64,000 bases of DNA from Pandoraea norimbergensis (lineage in GTDB: Bacteria > Pseudomonadota > Gammaproteobacteria > Burkholderiales > Burkholderiaceae), in assembly GCF_001465545.3 (NCBI RefSeq), contig NZ_CP013480.3, forward strand, positions 3,596,001-3,660,000. The letters are read 5' to 3'. Made by a program: the position numbers and the translations under genes. The notes beneath the pieces are model-generated. The model did not search any database, was not told the origin of the DNA, and saw only the letters and a program-made list of their open reading frames with translations. Numbering within the stretch: position 1 is the first letter of the stretch; each line of letters begins with the position of its first letter. Positions 57,698 to 64,000 of the stretch are shown piece after piece.

Positions 57698-59650
57698 TTA
57701 TTGTACCGGCCGAATGCTATTTGGCAGGATTTGAGCGTCGAATTCGTCGATGAGTTCACGCACCAGCGGATCGTCGGCAATGGCCTGTTCGGCCGCCCGT
57801 TGCCGGGCCGCCGCCGCTTCGGCGGCGAGCGATGCGGCGGTGGTGCCCACCTGCCCCAGTTCGACATTCACCTGGACGTCGCCGCCGAAGTGTTCGGACA
57901 ACACCTGCCGCAACTTGTCTGCGGTGGCCGAATCGGCCAACTGACGCAGCGGCACGCGCAAATGCAGCGCACGGCCCGCCACTTCGGTCAGTTCGCTCTG
58001 GAACGCCAGCTCCCGGGCCAGACCGCGCGCCGGCAATTCCGCCGCGAGCGCAGGCCACTCGCCGGTAAAGACGGGGGCGTTGCCGTCCGCTTCACGGTAG
58101 ACAACGGCGCGGGGTGCGGCCGGCGCCGCCGGGGCAGCAGCCGAGGCTGGGGTTATGCCGGCGGCAGCAGGCTCGGGCTCCGGATCAGCGCCCGCCGGGG
58201 CATCGTCTGCCGGGCGGAACTCATTGGCATTGACACTGCGACCGGCCGAGGCCGACGAGGCGCCGCTCGTGCCGCCCGACGTTCGCCCGCCAGTGCCCTT
58301 GCGCCCTGCATTGAGCGCCGCCAGTGCGGCACGGGCCGGCGACATCGGCGCGCCAGCGCCATCGGTCGGTGCCGTCGCACGCGCTGCCGGTGCTCGACGC
58401 ACCTCCGGCTGCGCGGCGGGTGCCTGAGATGCTTGGGGTGCCGCTGAACGCGGCGATTCCGGCGCAGAAGCCTGCGGCGCGCGCACCGCGGCAGGCGCAG
58501 CGGCGGGGGCTGCTGCACGGGGTGCCGCGTGGGGCGTCGGCGACTCGGCCAGCGTCCCGCCCGCGAGCAGCGGCGTAAACGCCGCCATGCGCAACAGCGC
58601 CATCGAGAAACCGGTGTATTCGTCGGGCGCGAGGCCCAACTCGCCGCGCGCGCGCGTTGCGATCTGGTAATAGAGCTGGACGGCTTCCGGCGAAATCGCT
58701 TCGGCGAGCCGGCGCACGTCGGCCGCTTCGGGCCAGTCGTCCGAGACGGCGTCCGGCGCGAACTGCGCGAGCGCGATCTTGTGGAGCAGACTGCCCAGAT
58801 CCTGCAAACCGGCGGCAAACGAGAAGCTGCGTTCGGCCATCTCGTCGGCCACGGCAATCAGGTCGGTACGCGAGCCGTCTTTCAATGCATCGAGCAGACG
58901 CACGAGCACACTCTGATCGATCGCGCCGAGCATGCCGCGCACCGCAACTTCGGTGAGCGGGCCCGCCGCATAGGCGATCGCCTGATCGGTCAGCGAAAGC
59001 GCATCGCGCATGCTGCCGCTGGCGGCTTTCGCGAGCAGACGCAGGGCCTGGGGCTCGTTGTCGATACCCTCTTCACCGAGAATGGTTGTGAGATGCGAGA
59101 CGATGTGCCCGGCCGGCATCTGCTTCAAGTTGAATTGCAGGCAGCGCGAAAGCACGGTGACCGGAATCTTTTGCGGATCGGTCGTCGCGAGAATGAATTT
59201 GACGTGCGCAGGCGGCTCTTCGAGCGTCTTGAGCATCGCGTTGAACGCGTGACCGGTGAGCATGTGCACTTCGTCGATCATGTAGACCTTGAAGCGCGCG
59301 TCTGCCGGCGCGTAGACCGCTTTTTCGAGCAGCGACGTCATCTCGTCGACGCCGCGATTCGAGGCCGCGTCCATCTCGACGTAGTCGACAAAGCGGCCTT
59401 CGTCGATGGCACGGCAGGCGCGGCATACGCCGCACGGCTGCGCCGTGATCCCCGTCTCGCAATTGAGCGCCTTGGCCAGAATGCGCGAGAGCGTTGTCTT
59501 GCCCACGCCGCGCGTGCCGGTAAACAGATAGGCGTGATGCAGGCGCTGTTGCTCGAGCGCGTGCGTCAACGCACGCACGACATGCTCCTGGCCCACCAGG
59601 GTCGAGAAGCCTTTGGGGCGCCATTTGCGCGCGAGTACTTGATAGGTCAT
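57698..59650 (-). CDS. dnaX: DNA polymerase III subunit tau/gamma
   Basis: 650 residues, clamp-loader ATPase. N-terminal [15 protein letters not shown], Walker [21 protein letters not shown], a zinc module with Cys residues ([16 protein letters not shown]), Walker B DEVHML and SRC motif ([10 protein letters not shown]). Residues about 370-530 are an Ala/Pro/Ser-rich linker, and the C-terminus is the tau-specific alpha-binding domain. I saw no A-AAA-AAG frameshift heptamer between the two, so a separate gamma is not evident. Start at ATG 59650. Confidence 0.95.
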   Translation of the reverse strand: MTYQVLARKWRPKGFSTLVGQEHVVRALTHALEQQRLHHAYLFTGTRGVGKTTLSRILAKALNCETGITAQPCGVCRACRAIDEGRFVDYVEMDAASNRGVDEMTSLLEKAVYAPADARFKVYMIDEVHMLTGHAFNAMLKTLEEPPAHVKFILATTDPQKIPVTVLSRCLQFNLKQMPAGHIVSHLTTILGEEGIDNEPQALRLLAKAASGSMRDALSLTDQAIAYAAGPLTEVAVRGMLGAIDQSVLVRLLDALKDGSRTDLIAVADEMAERSFSFAAGLQDLGSLLHKIALAQFAPDAVSDDWPEAADVRRLAEAISPEAVQLYYQIATRARGELGLAPDEYTGFSMALLRMAAFTPLLAGGTLAESPTPHAAPRAAAPAAAPAAVRAPQASAPESPRSAAPQASQAPAAQPEVRRAPAARATAPTDGAGAPMSPARAALAALNAGRKGTGGRTSGGTSGASSASAGRSVNANEFRPADDAPAGADPEPEPAAAGITPASAAAPAAPAAPRAVVYREADGNAPVFTGEWPALAAELPARGLARELAFQSELTEVAGRALHLRVPLRQLADSATADKLRQVLSEHFGGDVQVNVELGQVGTTAASLAAEAAAARQRAAEQAIADDPLVRELIDEFDAQILPNSIRPVQ

Positions 59651-59988
59651 GCCAAATTGTAACAGTTCGGCGGTGAGCTTCCGCACCGTTGGACGCCGCC
59701 CGATCAGGCGTCGATCCGGCTCGGAACGTCACCTCGTCGTGCGGTGAATGACGCCGGCGAATTGAGGAGACTATCGGTGCGATAGAAAAAAATGTTGCGC
59801 GATTCTACCGCGCCCGTCCGCCCTGCGCGAGGCGCATGAGAATGCATCGCATCGATAGCGGGAAAGCATGATCGACAGCGTGACGGCAAGCGAGCGCAAA
59901 ACCGTATTGCGGGCTTGAAACACATGACTTCGAGGGAGAGTACGATGCGCAGAACGCGCTGAGAACTTCGATAAAACAAGGAGGTAAG
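59651..59988. other. Leader region between ffs and dnaX
   Basis: No gene seen in 338 nt. A TAGAAT on the minus strand (59807-59802) is a possible -10 for dnaX without a clear -35. Confidence 0.5.
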
Positions 59989-60088
59989 GTGACGAGCCTG
60001 ACCCTCGGCACTGGTAGAAAACGGCTGTGGCTGCTTCGTTCCCGACCTGACCAGATTGGCCGCGCCACCATGCGAGGAGGCCCGTCAG
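59989..60088 (-). ncRNA. ffs: 4.5S RNA, bacterial small signal recognition particle RNA
   Basis: On the minus strand the SRP apical domain GGTCAGGTCGGGAACGAAGC-AGCCA is present, with its GGAA-type loop region and asymmetric loop. The ends pair as a long hairpin: 5' CTGACGGGCC with 3' GGCTCGTCA, and CCTCG with CGAGG inward. About 100 nt, the size of the Alu-less form that binds Ffh. A TAGAAT -10 lies 7 nt upstream of the inferred 5' end. Ends are inferred from pairing and may be off by a few bases. Confidence 0.88.
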
Positions 60089-60094
60089 GAAAAG

Positions 60095-60100
60095 ATTCTA
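60095..60100 (-). promoter_or_regulatory. -10 element of 4.5S RNA gene
   Basis: TAGAAT on the minus strand, 7 nt before the inferred RNA start. The -35 region (TTCTGT at 17-bp spacing) is weak. Confidence 0.5.
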
Positions 60101-60391
60101 CCAGAGTCGACGCGCCAACAGAAGCGCTATTCTTGCCGAACCGTCAGCGATACCCCTCTGGCGAGGGCGTTTTCCATATGGGGCGGCGCGCGCAAGCGTT
60201 GGCGATTTCCGTTAATATGACCGCAAACTGCAATGACGCGTCCTATTGAATCACGCTGTTGCAGCCTCCATATGGAGAATGAACGCCCGGACACAAGGCC
60301 GAGCGACATCTCCGGCGCAGGCGAAAACGAGGCACGAAGGTACCGTTTTCCCGAAGCGTTTCCGAATAGATAGACGAGGCGTAAAACACTC
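60101..60391. other. Intergenic region between ffs and trxA
   Basis: No gene seen. It must carry the trxA promoter; it also contains two CCATATGG palindromes (60174-60181, 60268-60275), the second within CTCCATATGGAG. Confidence 0.5.
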
Positions 60392-60718
60392 ATGAGCCAA
60401 AACATCAAACACATTTCCGACAACTCGTTCGAAGCGGACGTCATGCAATCGGACAAGCCGGTGCTGCTCGACTTCTGGGCAGAATGGTGCGGTCCGTGCA
60501 AGATGATTGCCCCGATCCTGGAAGAAGTGGCCAAGGAATACGGCGACAAGGTGCAGATCGCCAAGATCGACGTCGACGCCAACCAGGCCACCCCGGGCAA
60601 GTTCGGCATCCGCGGTATCCCGACGCTGATCCTGTTCAAGAACGGCGCTGTGGCTGGCCAGAAGGTCGGCGCACTGTCGAAATCGCAACTGACGGCGTTC
60701 CTCGACAACAACCTGTAA
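60392..60718 (+). CDS. trxA: Thioredoxin
   Basis: 108 residues with the redox motif WCGPC (Cys33, Cys36) in [14 protein letters not shown] and the cis-Pro loop [12 protein letters not shown] cytosolic disulfide reductase. It lies upstream of rho, the trxA-rho order common in proteobacteria, but with separate promoter signals for rho. Confidence 0.97.
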   Translation: MSQNIKHISDNSFEADVMQSDKPVLLDFWAEWCGPCKMIAPILEEVAKEYGDKVQIAKIDVDANQATPGKFGIRGIPTLILFKNGAVAGQKVGALSKSQLTAFLDNNL

Positions 60719-60737
60719 TCACGGGTTGATGGCAGCA

Positions 60738-60779
60738 GGTGCCGGGGCCTTTGTCGCCGCAGCGCGACAGCCCGGCACC
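60738..60779 (+). terminator. Large hairpin after trxA
   Basis: GGTGCCGGG and CCCGGCACC arms (60738-60746, 60771-60779) with inner TGTCGC/GCGACA pairing; no U-tract. Confidence 0.45.
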
Positions 60780-60797
60780 CCGCCGACGGCGCAACGC

Positions 60798-60825
60798 TTG
60801 CGCCTCGCGCTGCTTGCTATATAAT
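60798..60825 (+). promoter_or_regulatory. Predicted promoter of rho
   Basis: -35 TTGCGC (60798-60803), 16-bp spacer, perfect -10 TATAAT (60820-60825); rho starts at 60912, giving a leader of about 80 nt. Confidence 0.55.
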
Positions 60826-60911
60826 CCGCCACAAAGCATCCCAAAGTTCTTCGAGCGTTCGCTCACTTTTCCCTGATCCTTCACTTGTCGTCCAACGGAC
60901 GGCACCTCCGT

Positions 60912-62174
60912 ATGCATTTATCCGAACTAAAGTCCCAGCACGTCTCCGAGCTGCTAGAAATGGCGAACGGTCTCGAAATCGAGAACGCCAACCGCCTTCG
61001 CAAGCAGGAGCTGATGTTCGCCATTCTGAAGAAGCGCGCAAAGACCGGCGAAACCATCTATGGCGACGGGACGCTCGAAGTGCTGCCGGATGGCTTCGGT
61101 TTCCTCCGCTCGCCTGAGACGTCGTATCTGGCCAGCACGGACGATATCTATATCAGCCCGTCGCAGATCCGCCGCTTCAACCTGCATACCGGCGACACGA
61201 TCGAAGGGGAAGTGCGCACGCCGAAGGACGGCGAACGCTATTTCGCGCTCGTGAAGGTGGACAAGGTCAACGACCACCCGCCCGAGGCCTCGAAACATAA
61301 GATCATGTTCGAGAACCTCACGCCGCTGCACCCGAACAAGCCGCTGCTGCTCGAGCGCGACATTCGCGGTGAAGAGAACGTGACGGGCCGCATCATCGAC
61401 ATGATTGCCCCGATCGGTAAGGGCCAGCGCGGCCTGCTCGTGGCCTCGCCGAAGTCCGGCAAGACCGTGATGCTGCAACACATCGCGCACGCCATCGCCA
61501 CCAACCACCCGGAAGCCAAGCTTTTCGTGCTGCTCATCGACGAGCGCCCGGAAGAAGTGACCGAAATGCAGCGTTCGGTGAAGGGCGAAGTGATCGCCTC
61601 GACGTTCGACGAACCGGCCACGCGTCACGTGCAGGTCGCCGAAATGGTGATCGAGAAGGCCAAGCGCCTGATCGAAATGAAGCAGGACGTGATCATTCTG
61701 CTCGACTCGATCACGCGTCTGGCACGCGCCTACAACACCGTGATCCCGGCGTCGGGCAAGGTGCTGACCGGCGGTGTCGATGCCAACGCGCTGCAACGCC
61801 CGAAGCGTTTCTTCGGCGCAGCCCGTAACGTCGAAGAAGGTGGCTCGCTCACGATCATCGCCACCGCGCTGATCGAAACCGGCAGCCGCATGGACGACGT
61901 GATCTACGAAGAATTCAAGGGCACGGGCAATATGGAAGTGCACCTCGAGCGCCGTCTCGCGGAAAAGCGCGTCTACCCGTCGATCAACCTGAACAAGTCC
62001 GGCACGCGTCGCGAAGAGCTGCTGATCAAGCCCGAGATCCTGCAAAAGATCTGGGTGCTTCGCAAGCTGATCTACGACATGGACGAGGCCGAAGCGATGG
62101 AATTCCTGCTTGGCAAGATCAAGCAGACGAAGAACAACGCCGAGTTCTTCGATCTGATGCGCCGCGGCGGCTGA
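60912..62174 (+). CDS. rho: Transcription termination factor Rho
   Basis: 420 residues. [20 protein letters not shown] starts the N-terminal domain; the OSB RNA-binding fold ([24 protein letters not shown]), Walker A region ([21 protein letters not shown]), Walker B ([16 protein letters not shown]) and Q/R-loops ([20 protein letters not shown]) follow. Full length. The ATG at 60912 is the family start. Confidence 0.97.
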   Translation: MHLSELKSQHVSELLEMANGLEIENANRLRKQELMFAILKKRAKTGETIYGDGTLEVLPDGFGFLRSPETSYLASTDDIYISPSQIRRFNLHTGDTIEGEVRTPKDGERYFALVKVDKVNDHPPEASKHKIMFENLTPLHPNKPLLLERDIRGEENVTGRIIDMIAPIGKGQRGLLVASPKSGKTVMLQHIAHAIATNHPEAKLFVLLIDERPEEVTEMQRSVKGEVIASTFDEPATRHVQVAEMVIEKAKRLIEMKQDVIILLDSITRLARAYNTVIPASGKVLTGGVDANALQRPKRFFGAARNVEEGGSLTIIATALIETGSRMDDVIYEEFKGTGNMEVHLERRLAEKRVYPSINLNKSGTRREELLIKPEILQKIWVLRKLIYDMDEAEAMEFLLGKIKQTKNNAEFFDLMRRGG

Positions 62175-62195
62175 TAGCCCGACGCGCATCACGTC

Positions 62196-62229
62196 AAAAA
62201 GCCGCGACACCCGTCGCGGCTTTTTTATT
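62196..62229 (+). terminator. Terminator of rho
   Basis: AAAAA-GCCGCGAC-ACCC-GTCGCGGC-TTTTTTATTT. Confidence 0.85.
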
Positions 62230-62325
62230 TCGCACCGTCCTCCACGACCGCCCGGCATGCTTCGGGCTGTCACGAACCCTGTTATATGATGGGCGCAATC
62301 CCCACGCCCCCATGGAGAATCTGCC

Positions 62326-63360
62326 ATGTCTGAACAAGACGATCTGTCGAACGACCTGATAGCCGAAGCGGCCAACCACCTTGAGGCCGGGGACCCCGAG
62401 TCTGCGCTGGAAATCGGCAAGCAGCTCGAATCGATGAAGCACCTGAGCGGCTATGAGATTCAGGCAGCCGCCTATGCCGAAATGGACGAGATGGAACAGG
62501 CAGTGTCCGTGCTCGAGTCAGGCGTCGCCCAAGCAGAAGTCGGCGCATCGGGCCTTTGGCGTCTGTGGCAATTGCTCGGTAACTTTCGGGCCGACCTCGA
62601 CCGCTTCCCCGCCGCCGTCGACGCGTACGAAGCCGCCGGCAATGCCGCCCCCGACGAAGATGTCGTCATCATCGACTTCAACCACGCCAACGCCCTCTCG
62701 CGTCACGGGGACCGCGAGGCCGCGCATCTTCGTCTAGACCGCGTCTTCGAGAGCCCCTATCTGGCGCAGAACGGCCATGCGTTCATCGAAGCCGCTATCG
62801 CGCTGCGCATGCATCTGTTCAATGCGCAGGGTGACGCCCAAGCCGCCATCGACACCTTCAACGCGCTGCACAATCACGAAGGCGATGAAGAGGGCAGCAA
62901 CGAATCCATGGCCGGCGTCTACGCCGAACTGTCGCTCGCCTACAAGCAGTCGGGCGACGACGCGAAGGCGCTTGCCGCCGCCCAGGACGCCGTGCAGCTT
63001 TACAAGTGGAGCGAGCTCGTCCTCTGGTCGCTGCGTGCGGCGCGTGGCGAGCAATCGGACACGGCCAAGGCCATGCATCTGATCGTCGAAGGCCAGTGGT
63101 ACGAGCCACTCGAAGATGAAGACCCCGACGGCCCTGCCCCTGAATTCGTCACCACGTACGACGTGGTCGCCGAGAACGAGGAAGAAGCCCTGCGCCTGAT
63201 CGCCGAGTGCGAGCCGCCGCAAGTCCGCGCGTCGCTGCGCATCGCCGAGACGCATCCGGTCGATCACGACGACGAATCGCCGACGCCGTACAAGGGCGTG
63301 TACGCGACCGGCGACTATCACATGTACCAACCGGGCGACGAAGACGAAGAAGTCGACTGA
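62326..63360 (+). CDS. TPR-repeat protein of unknown function
   Basis: 344 residues, acidic, no signal peptide. Helical TPR-like repeats cover about 8-250 (AANHLEAGDPESALEIGKQLE, AVSVLESGVAQAEV, AAVDAYEAAGNAAPDEDVV, AGVYAELSLAYKQSGDDAKA). The C-terminal 80 residues are a distinct domain rich in Glu/Asp ending GDYHMYQPGDEDEE. Cytosolic scaffold-like; no function assigned. GGAGAATCTGCC precedes the ATG. Confidence 0.8.
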   Translation: MSEQDDLSNDLIAEAANHLEAGDPESALEIGKQLESMKHLSGYEIQAAAYAEMDEMEQAVSVLESGVAQAEVGASGLWRLWQLLGNFRADLDRFPAAVDAYEAAGNAAPDEDVVIIDFNHANALSRHGDREAAHLRLDRVFESPYLAQNGHAFIEAAIALRMHLFNAQGDAQAAIDTFNALHNHEGDEEGSNESMAGVYAELSLAYKQSGDDAKALAAAQDAVQLYKWSELVLWSLRAARGEQSDTAKAMHLIVEGQWYEPLEDEDPDGPAPEFVTTYDVVAENEEEALRLIAECEPPQVRASLRIAETHPVDHDDESPTPYKGVYATGDYHMYQPGDEDEEVD

Positions 63361-63368
63361 GCTTCGCG

Positions 63369-63404
63369 ATCGGTATCAGTATCGGTATCGGTATCGGTAT
63401 CGGC
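63369..63404. repeat. Hexanucleotide tandem repeat (ATCGGT)6
   Basis: Six units: ATCGGT, ATCAGT, three ATCGGT and ATCGGC, starting 8 nt after the TPR gene stop, outside any gene. Confidence 0.9.
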
Positions 63405-63442
63405 GTCGAGGACGGCAATGCCTCACGCCGATGCACGATAAA

Positions 63443-63475
63443 CAAAGGGCGCCGGAGATCCTCCGGCGCCCTTTG
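63443..63475. terminator. Bidirectional terminator between TPR and iron-transport genes
   Basis: A perfect 15-bp stem (CAAAGGGCGCCGGAG with CTCCGGCGCCCTTTG) and a 3-nt loop, between convergent genes. Confidence 0.75.
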
Positions 63476-63519
63476 CATTTTGCAGGCCGTCAACGCGTCA
63501 ACCGCGACGCGCCACCGTA

Positions 63520-64000
63520 TTACTTGTAGCCCGCGCGATCGAGAATACGCTGCGCTTCCGGCAGGTTCTTCGCGATGGTGCCAATGGGCACCGTCTCGGC
63601 CTTGAAGTCGCCCAGCGAGGCGAGTGCCGGGTTATCGACCTTCGTCGTCGGCACGGCCGGCCATTCGTTGTTGCCGTTGGCAAAGTATTGCTGCGCTTCG
63701 TCGCTGGCAAGGTATTCGAGGAATTTCACGGCGTTGTCGCGGTTCGGTGCGTGCTTGGCTACACCAGCACCCGCAACGTTCACGTGCGTGCCCGCCCCTG
63801 CCTGATCCGGCCACAGGAAGCCCACCTTCGACATCAGCGCCTTGTCTTCCGGCTTGTCTGAGCGCGCCATGCGCACGTAGTAATACGAGTTGGCGAGCGC
63901 CACCCCGCATTCGCCCGTCGCGACCGCCTTGATCTGATCGGTATCGCCACCGCGCGGTGCACGCGCGAAATTCGCGACCATGCCTTCCGCCCACTTCGTG
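63520..64000 (-). CDS. Iron(III)-type ABC substrate-binding protein, C-terminal part
   Basis: The last 159 residues of a gene running off the right end. TGECGVALANSYYYVRMARS includes the consecutive Tyr residues used to hold Fe3+ in FbpA/AfuA proteins; GFLWPDQAGAGTHVNVAGAGVAKHAPN, FLEYLASDEAQQYFANGNNEWP and VPIGTIAKNLPEAQRILDRAGY also match the family C-terminus. A periplasmic Fe3+-binding component; the permease and ATPase genes are probably outside the window. Confidence 0.88.
   Translation of the reverse strand, partial: TKWAEGMVANFARAPRGGDTDQIKAVATGECGVALANSYYYVRMARSDKPEDKALMSKVGFLWPDQAGAGTHVNVAGAGVAKHAPNRDNAVKFLEYLASDEAQQYFANGNNEWPAVPTTKVDNPALASLGDFKAETVPIGTIAKNLPEAQRILDRAGYK

Noticed and set aside
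57698..59650. Programmed frameshift in dnaX to make gamma
   Set aside because: No A-AAA-AAG-type slippery heptamer in the linker; the only run (GAAAAAGC near 59325) is in the ATPase domain and too short.
60174..60277. Two CCATATGG palindromes upstream of trxA as paired operators
   Set aside because: Eight-base palindromes occur by chance; 94-bp spacing and poor flank similarity give no further support.

Overview
The window is a GC-rich chromosomal segment of a betaproteobacterium in the order Burkholderiales, most likely family Burkholderiaceae. Pandoraea is my best guess at genus, from overall gene order and protein character rather than any search. Most of it is conserved housekeeping DNA in Burkholderiales-type blocks. 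No tRNA or 16S/23S/5S rRNA gene, CRISPR array, insertion sequence or prophage was recognised.

Layout. 1-1.1 kb: an EamA-type exporter (cut by the window edge) and a histone-deacetylase-family enzyme, overlapping by 4 nt. 1.3-2.3 kb: a phasin gene whose promoter is flanked by two near-identical 16-bp dyads. 2.4-9.6 kb: a pyruvate dehydrogenase operon (aceE-aceF-X-lpdA) in which X encodes a proteasome-like N-terminal-nucleophile hydrolase (BPH type). 9.7-12.9 kb: a membrane sensor kinase and FixJ/DctR-type regulator. 13.2-17.0 kb: folD, prlC and a DUF4189-like secreted protein. 17.3-34 kb (minus strand): a phosphoribosyltransferase, purA, hisZ, a DUF2065 gene, hflC, hflK, hflX, hfq, der, bamB, a YfgM-like gene, hisS, ispG, rodZ, rlmN and ndk. 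34.3-41.6 kb: a Bax-inhibitor-1 family membrane protein, then rlmD, an exonuclease, rpoS, nlpD, pcm and surE. 41.7-46.0 kb: an ABC importer of the sulfonate/taurine/NMT1 type with a class III CoA-transferase. 46.2-47.0 kb: a LuxR-type regulator with a degenerate receiver domain.

47.4-56.4 kb is the accessory highlight: a functional-amyloid (Fap-like) secretion locus. On the minus strand, in order of transcription, it has two unrecognised secreted proteins, FapB-like and FapC-like repeat proteins, a C39 peptidase (FapD), a FapE-like protein and a FapF-like outer-membrane barrel with an N-terminal coiled coil. A near-consensus sigma-54 promoter lies immediately upstream of the first gene, and the next gene upstream encodes a VpsR-like sigma-54 activator with an intact GAFTGA loop. 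A perfect 13-bp hairpin with a U-tract sits between the subunit gene and the secretion genes. A paralogue of the first operon gene (shared LWDE motif) lies at the far end of the locus, so this protein family brackets the cluster.

56.6-64 kb returns to core genes: recR, ybaB, dnaX, the 4.5S (SRP) RNA gene, trxA, rho, a TPR protein and the C-terminal part of an iron-type ABC substrate-binding protein running off the right end.
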